Positions 59,280-64,000 of a stretch of DNA of 64,000 bases are shown here, one piece after another; the first letter of the stretch is position 1, and each line of letters starts with the position of its first letter. The notes below the pieces were generated by a model that saw nothing but the letters and a program-made list of their open reading frames with translations, was not told the DNA's origin and made no database searches. This DNA is from Algoriphagus locisalis (lineage in GTDB: Bacteria > Bacteroidota > Bacteroidia > Cytophagales > Cyclobacteriaceae): NCBI RefSeq assembly GCF_900116615.1, contig NZ_FPBF01000001.1, positions 288,294 through 352,293 on the forward strand, given 5' to 3'. The translations under genes were made by a program, and so were the position numbers.

Positions 59280-60377
59280 ATGTCACTTAATAGAATCAGT
59301 CAAATAAAATGGATGTACGACCCGGTTTTATGGACTAACTTACTTTTAGGCTTGACTAAAAGAAAACACCTGTTCATAATCCTGCTGCTCTGGAGTTTTA
59401 ACTTTACCTATGACTATGTAACTACTGATTTCGAAACAGATGTAATTCCCGATATGCGTTTGCCTTGGGTTCATTTCTTTCTGGGAACCCCATTCATATT
59501 ATTCCTTTTCTATCGCTTGTTTCCGGCGTTCAGGGGAATTGGACATTTTGGGCTGACAATCCTACAGTTGATAGGTATAGTAGCATCTATTCTATTTTGC
59601 ACTCACTTGCTGCACCTGCTTTGGGGTTTGGATCCTATATTAAATGACTCCCGGCAGATGATGTCGGTGCATTTCCGGTTGACAAGATTCACCGGATTTG
59701 CCTTAATAGTCTGGCTTTTCTCCGAATTCCTCCTTAGAACAAATAAAATCAATCAGGTAAATGGTAAGCTTGCACTAATAAAAATCTCACATGACCATCT
59801 TACGCTCAGCCCCCACCTTATTCTGAATATGCTGAATAATATAGCAGGCAAATCTTCGGTTTATTCTGATGAGCTTTACCAGGATGTGGAGGCATTAGCA
59901 GTCTTATTGAAAGAATCGTATAAAGACCCAATGATTCCCCGCTCTGTGTACGAAGAAGTGGGAATTGTAAGCCATATGCTGAAATGTGTCCGTGGACACA
60001 AAACAAAATTTTTCTTCTACCTGAATATACGTTACACCCTGCCTTTGGAATACTATACCATCCCACACTTGGTACTGGCCACCTTGGTGGAAAATATGCT
60101 CAAGTTTGGGCAATATACTGACAGGGACAATCCCTGCGAAATCACAGTCTCACTAACCACTGATCCAAAACAGCATATATACCTAGTCTGTAGCACATTT
60201 AACCTGATCAATCCGGTGAAAAACGCGCTGTCTTCCGGGCACGGATTGCCTACAATCGCAAATATTCTGAATCACTTTCACGGACCAGACACATTTTTTG
60301 AATTGCACGAAACAATGGATGAATTTTCTACCTTAATGATTATACCCTATGGAAAACTTGAGGATCGCATTGATTGA
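59280..60377 (+). CDS. LytS-like sensor histidine kinase
   Basis: The 365-residue protein has four hydrophobic helices (about residues 32-50, 65-82, 93-115, 130-150). A kinase domain follows with a divergent His box HDHLTLSPHLILNMLNNIAG (His179). It has the N-box HLVLATLVENMLKFG and GHGLPTIANIL as the G-box. The usual LKxQINPHF leader is changed, but Pro-His and Asn are kept. It overlaps the regulator gene by 29 bp. It probably senses an envelope or peptide signal for this locus. Confidence 0.8.
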   Translation: MSLNRISQIKWMYDPVLWTNLLLGLTKRKHLFIILLLWSFNFTYDYVTTDFETDVIPDMRLPWVHFFLGTPFILFLFYRLFPAFRGIGHFGLTILQLIGIVASILFCTHLLHLLWGLDPILNDSRQMMSVHFRLTRFTGFALIVWLFSEFLLRTNKINQVNGKLALIKISHDHLTLSPHLILNMLNNIAGKSSVYSDELYQDVEALAVLLKESYKDPMIPRSVYEEVGIVSHMLKCVRGHKTKFFFYLNIRYTLPLEYYTIPHLVLATLVENMLKFGQYTDRDNPCEITVSLTTDPKQHIYLVCSTFNLINPVKNALSSGHGLPTIANILNHFHGPDTFFELHETMDEFSTLMIIPYGKLEDRID

Positions 60378-61071
60378 TGATGAGTTAGAAGGATTGAATA
60401 CACTCAAAAAATTTGTTGAGCGCTCGAAATATTATGAGCTTGCCTTCATGACCACTGACCCCGTAGAAGGGAGGAGAAGACTCGAAAATGGTGAAGCAGA
60501 TGTGTTGATTACCGATATACTCATGGACCAGATGGATGGCATTCATCTCGCGAGTGTAATGCAAAAATTAAATATTCCAGTTATCCTGTATTCGGCATAC
60601 TATAGTTATGCACATGATGGATTTAAGGTAAATGCTGTGGATTATATTATCAAACCAGCTACGTATCCCGAGTTTATCACTGCAATGGAAAAGGTCAATG
60701 AGAGAAAATCACATGCTAAGGAACCCCTCAAAGAGACCGGACTCGAGGGGATGTTGGCTATTTTTGAACATGGGGATAGCGCCTGGGTAATGGTTACCAT
60801 TGCTGATATACACTACATCAAACAGGATAAAAATTATTCTGAAATCCATACTCCCAAAAGGAAATACCTGGTATTGGGCTCTATGATTAGCTTAATGAAT
60901 AGACTTCCAGATAAACTGTTTCAGAAGATCCAACGATCATACCTCGTCAATATCCAGAAGATCAGTTATGTGAAATCAGATCACTTGGTGCTTGTTACCG
61001 ATGAAAAATTGCCAGTTGGAAGAGTATATAGAGAAGAATTAACGGCTATCTTCAAAAGGATTTCTCTATAG
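60349..61071 (+). CDS. LytTR-family response regulator
   Basis: The 240-residue protein has a receiver (LRIALIDDELEGLNTL, VLITDILMDQMDG with Asp56, VILYSAYYSYA, AVDYIIKPA with the conserved Lys). A LytTR domain follows (DIHYIKQDKNYSEIHTPKRK, KLFQKIQRSYLVNIQKI). It is encoded within the end of the kinase gene, typical of co-translated pairs. Its 3' end overlaps that of the convergent LanB-type gene by 6 bp. Confidence 0.9.
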   Translation: MENLRIALIDDELEGLNTLKKFVERSKYYELAFMTTDPVEGRRRLENGEADVLITDILMDQMDGIHLASVMQKLNIPVILYSAYYSYAHDGFKVNAVDYIIKPATYPEFITAMEKVNERKSHAKEPLKETGLEGMLAIFEHGDSAWVMVTIADIHYIKQDKNYSEIHTPKRKYLVLGSMISLMNRLPDKLFQKIQRSYLVNIQKISYVKSDHLVLVTDEKLPVGRVYREELTAIFKRISL

Positions 61072-63627
61072 AGCAGAAAAATTCTCCATGTTGCGTCTGC
61101 TTCCTTTCTTCTTCCCAAACTTGCTTCTCCTTAAAATACAAAGGAGGACGGAATGAACCTCTCGTTCCTTCTCCATTGCACTATCCCAAAATATTCGGTT
61201 GATAGCCATATGTAAGTGATTGCCAAGGAATAATCCCTGCTTATCTTCAAAATTTATCCAAGGGTGCTGCCTAACTTGACCACCATAGAATTCCTGCCAC
61301 TTCTTAGGAGCAATCTGGTCAAAAAGCCTAAGAAAAGGATCAGGGAGGGAATGATATGCCTTCCCTTTACAAAGTCTGCTTAAAAGAGCTAACCAATATT
61401 CCGGATTTCCAGAAGTTTCAATCAACAGATTTCCTATCCCTACCGCAAGTGAGAATTTTTCTAAATCGCTGGTAGGAGCTGACTCCAAAATCAGTTTTGA
61501 TTCCTGATAAAACAACTCCTCGGATATACCCATTCCTTCCTGACTATACTTGCTGGATTCTGGATAATAAGCATGGGGATGGACTTGCTCAAATTCCGGG
61601 AACTCTTGGAAGTAGGTATATAGCTGAGTGGTGGCATATTCATACGTTGCCACCTCATTCACTTTTACCCTAAACCTGATTTCAGGACTCGAAATTGGAT
61701 AATAAAGAAAGTAAAAAGGTCGTATTCCCCTTTCCTCAAATTCCGATACCAGACCCAAGAGCCGCCCAGAGACTAAATGCTGTTGATAGTCAGGACTCAG
61801 AACTATCCGGACAGAAATCCAGTTTTTGTTTTCATGGCCCTCGACCAGATTGAAATGACTCCTAACATTATCCGATTTAATTAAAGGCCATGATTTACCA
61901 TAAAGAAATTGGGGATAGCTTATAGGCTGATTAGAGCTACATTCATTTTCTGCCCATAAGCACTCAAATATATTTATCTCCCTGTCCTTGGATAATTCTT
62001 CTAATAGTACGTAGCGATCGGATGGGGCTGATAAGTTCAGGACGAGCTCTTGGTCATGCTTGCCGACTAATACGCGCTGAGGAATTCCTTTGCTTTGTAG
62101 GTAGCCCATTAGTTCTTCTTCAGTTTTCCCTTGCCATTCGTGGCCAAACTTCCATCTTCTAGGCTGTAGTATAATATCTCCCCAATTCAGCTGTGGTAGG
62201 TAAGAGGCAGCTAAAAAACCGGGGTGGGCATAATGCAGTGGTCTTAGGATATCCTGATGGGCGACTTCCCACAATATCCTGCATAGTGGATGGGTGATAT
62301 ATTCGGGATTTAAAGGATGTTGGATAATAGGTTTTAATCTTTTGCCAAGATGAGGAATATACAACTCAAACCTTTCGCCATTCATTCCGATATATACTTG
62401 ACTGCTGTCGAATTCTACGGATGAAGAGCTACCGGAAAAACAGTTGATCACATAATCAGCCACACTTCGATGATCTGCTATTGCTTGCGTTTTTCTACTT
62501 TCAAAAAGAAGAACATCAGCCGAAATCATTTCCACCTCTTGTTGTAGGTGCTGCTGGAAGTAAGAGAATATCTGCGGATGATGCGTAAACCTTCCTCCAT
62601 ATACAAAAGGTCGGTTAAAGGACATGTTATCAATCAGCAGATTTCCGGAATCCAATATTCTGAAAAGTACTTGTGCATGAAACGGCTTTTTGTGTAATCG
62701 AACAGGTTTTGGTACTGTTTTGAGGTCGAAGGTTTTATTCTTATCCTGGATTATCAATGGGTATTCCGGCAGGTCAATAGTGCCAGATTGAGAGGAATCA
62801 GAACCATCATTTAAGTAGGGGACTAGTTTCCATAGCAGATGTAGCGGCACAAAACGGTCATCAAAGACTTCAGTAAATCTCCGTGTCAACTTGTCTAAAT
62901 AGGGCCTCCTTTGAGGCAGTGCCCTCTGACTCATTTCTTCCAGTAGGTTTTCCAGCTTGTTTCGGTGGATTTCAGGAACGGAAAAGAGTGTATGGATAAA
63001 TTGGTCTTCTTTTCGTTCATGCTCTGGCAAATAGGGAAATCGCTCTGGTACAAGTAATTGTGATTCTGTCAGGTAATGCCAAACCTCCCTTCTTTCATGG
63101 AGCTGCAGTTCAGGAAAGGGACGGAAAAGAATAGCGGGATTGATGGTCCTCTTGTCAAACGAAATCTCCCGGATTCTTTGAATATAGGGACTGTCTTCAG
63201 ATCTGGAAAACCGCCATGTCTCTTCCTGTCTATCAAAATTCCAGAACTTCCACCCACCACCCCAGCGCTGCAGACTTGGATTCATCCAATAAGTAGAATT
63301 ACCTTCACTGGCTATAGAAGTGGATAGGATTGGAGAATGTTGACTTAGAGTTTGACTGTTGGAATATTCTTCCGCTCCCCATTTGGCTATACCGACTCCC
63401 GCCCATTTCCCAAACGGTGTGGCCCTATACTTTCCTCTCAGCAAATACCTGTAAACAGTTTTCCATTCCTTTTGGCTAAGTTCTTCGGGATTTTTTCCCT
63501 TAATAGCATGGTAGAGATCCTTACTGGAAAGTTCAATGGCTTGCAATAGGTCTTGCCAATGTCTCGCAACTTCTTTGCGATTCGTAATGTCAAATTGAAG
63601 TAAGGGGGCGCGATATAAAATGTCCAT
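61066..63627 (-). CDS. LanB-type (class I) lanthipeptide dehydratase
   Basis: The 853-residue protein has an N-terminal Lant_dehydr_N-like region (DILYRAPLLQFDI, RYLLRGKYRATPFGKWAGVG). A long central glutamylation domain follows, and from about 620 a SpaB_C-type domain (NWISVRIVLSPDYQQHLVSG, RPFYFLYYPISSPEIRFRVK, later WLALLSRLCKG). These enzymes dehydrate Ser/Thr of a precursor peptide using glutamyl-tRNA. It is a little shorter than nisin NisB (about 990). No LanC cyclase, protease or exporter is seen in the window; they may lie beyond 64000. The DUF6520-like and small frames are possible, unproven substrates. Confidence 0.88.
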   Translation of the reverse strand: MDILYRAPLLQFDITNRKEVARHWQDLLQAIELSSKDLYHAIKGKNPEELSQKEWKTVYRYLLRGKYRATPFGKWAGVGIAKWGAEEYSNSQTLSQHSPILSTSIASEGNSTYWMNPSLQRWGGGWKFWNFDRQEETWRFSRSEDSPYIQRIREISFDKRTINPAILFRPFPELQLHERREVWHYLTESQLLVPERFPYLPEHERKEDQFIHTLFSVPEIHRNKLENLLEEMSQRALPQRRPYLDKLTRRFTEVFDDRFVPLHLLWKLVPYLNDGSDSSQSGTIDLPEYPLIIQDKNKTFDLKTVPKPVRLHKKPFHAQVLFRILDSGNLLIDNMSFNRPFVYGGRFTHHPQIFSYFQQHLQQEVEMISADVLLFESRKTQAIADHRSVADYVINCFSGSSSSVEFDSSQVYIGMNGERFELYIPHLGKRLKPIIQHPLNPEYITHPLCRILWEVAHQDILRPLHYAHPGFLAASYLPQLNWGDIILQPRRWKFGHEWQGKTEEELMGYLQSKGIPQRVLVGKHDQELVLNLSAPSDRYVLLEELSKDREINIFECLWAENECSSNQPISYPQFLYGKSWPLIKSDNVRSHFNLVEGHENKNWISVRIVLSPDYQQHLVSGRLLGLVSEFEERGIRPFYFLYYPISSPEIRFRVKVNEVATYEYATTQLYTYFQEFPEFEQVHPHAYYPESSKYSQEGMGISEELFYQESKLILESAPTSDLEKFSLAVGIGNLLIETSGNPEYWLALLSRLCKGKAYHSLPDPFLRLFDQIAPKKWQEFYGGQVRQHPWINFEDKQGLFLGNHLHMAINRIFWDSAMEKEREVHSVLLCILRRSKFGKKKGSRRNMENFSAL

Positions 63628-64000
63628 GATTTTTTCTGTAATCCTATTTCAAAGCCCTGACGTATTCAAGTTTATTGGACTAATATCTTTTATTTGATGA
63701 CAAACTGCATTCTCACTGGACTAAAAATTATGGGTAAACAGTAGTCAGTAAAGTATATCGTTTTTAAGGTGGAGTGGAAGGAAGGTGCACAGTTAGTCTA
63801 TATCAGGAAAGAGTGATCCTAGGGATCACAAAGTTTTCTAGTCAGGAAAGACATGGTGAGCTTTTCTGAACAATGCCGTAGGCATGACCGATCGCTTAGC
63901 CAGCCATTTCAATGGCTGGAAAATTGGTAATAGATTTTTTCTAAAAATGCCGTAGGCATGACCGATAATTTAGAAGGCTCCAGTTGTTCATAGGACAAAC
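63628..64000. other. Upstream region of the LanB-type gene with palindrome pair
   Basis: It should contain the LanB promoter (none clear). AATGCCGTAGGCATGACCGA occurs twice, at about 63882 and 63950, a short palindrome (ATGCC-GTA-GGCAT) with a conserved GACCGAT tail. No gene is seen to the window end. Confidence 0.6.

Overview
The window reads as chromosome of a Bacteroidota member, most likely a Cytophagales/Cyclobacteriaceae (Algoriphagus-like) bacterium. This is inferred from a SusC/SusD pair, LytS/LytTR two-component pairs, FkbM methyltransferases, weak ribosome-binding sites, several TTG starts, and abundant short palindromic and heptameric repeats between genes. No rRNA, tRNA or CRISPR array was recognised.

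Layout. (1) 306-7313: start of a surface-glycan locus: a GT-C-like membrane protein, a winged-helix regulator, a GtrB-like polyprenyl-phosphate glycosyltransferase, a formyltransferase and a WecE-type sugar aminotransferase, separated by long repeat blocks. (2) 7850-14315: a large secreted coiled-coil/barrel protein (minus strand), a LytS/LytTR pair and three unrecognised genes. (3) 14860-18923: four consecutive toxin-antitoxin-like gene pairs (RelE/ParE-like, VapBC-like, MntA-HepT, zeta-like), the later ones separated by copies of the same repeat blocks, like a cassette array. (4) 19538-44547: the main glycan locus: a membrane protein, a dense palindrome cluster holding a GIY-YIG nuclease gene, an MBOAT plus SGNH acylation module, GT10 and GT29-like transferases, an ABC exporter, five methyltransferases interleaved with GT2/GT4 transferases, and a Wzy/EpsG-like protein. 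A+T-rich 26280-29790 holds two decayed genes. (5) 44970-49430: small accessory genes (XRE regulators, HEPN-like, HicB-like pair) among palindromes. (6) 50523-63627: a TlpA-like/SusC/SusD operon, convergent DUF6520-like and MauE-like genes, a small HTH gene, a second LytS/LytTR pair and a full-length LanB-type dehydratase; together possibly a peptide modification, sensing and envelope system.

The most unusual feature is the repeats. Two kinds recur: imperfect palindromes built on GTCATTTCGACC / GAGAAATCTC, and degenerate arrays whose sequence varies but whose period is always 7 bp. They do not stay between genes. A 15-unit heptamer array sits in frame inside the aminotransferase gene, palindromes sit in frame inside the MBOAT and a GT4 gene, and heptamer arrays abut or contain the start codons of about seven genes, some of which begin with TTG or have no usual start codon. 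The GIY-YIG gene lies in the middle of the densest palindrome cluster, which suggests (not proven) a link between nuclease and repeat.

All functions come from reading motifs by eye; no database search was run.
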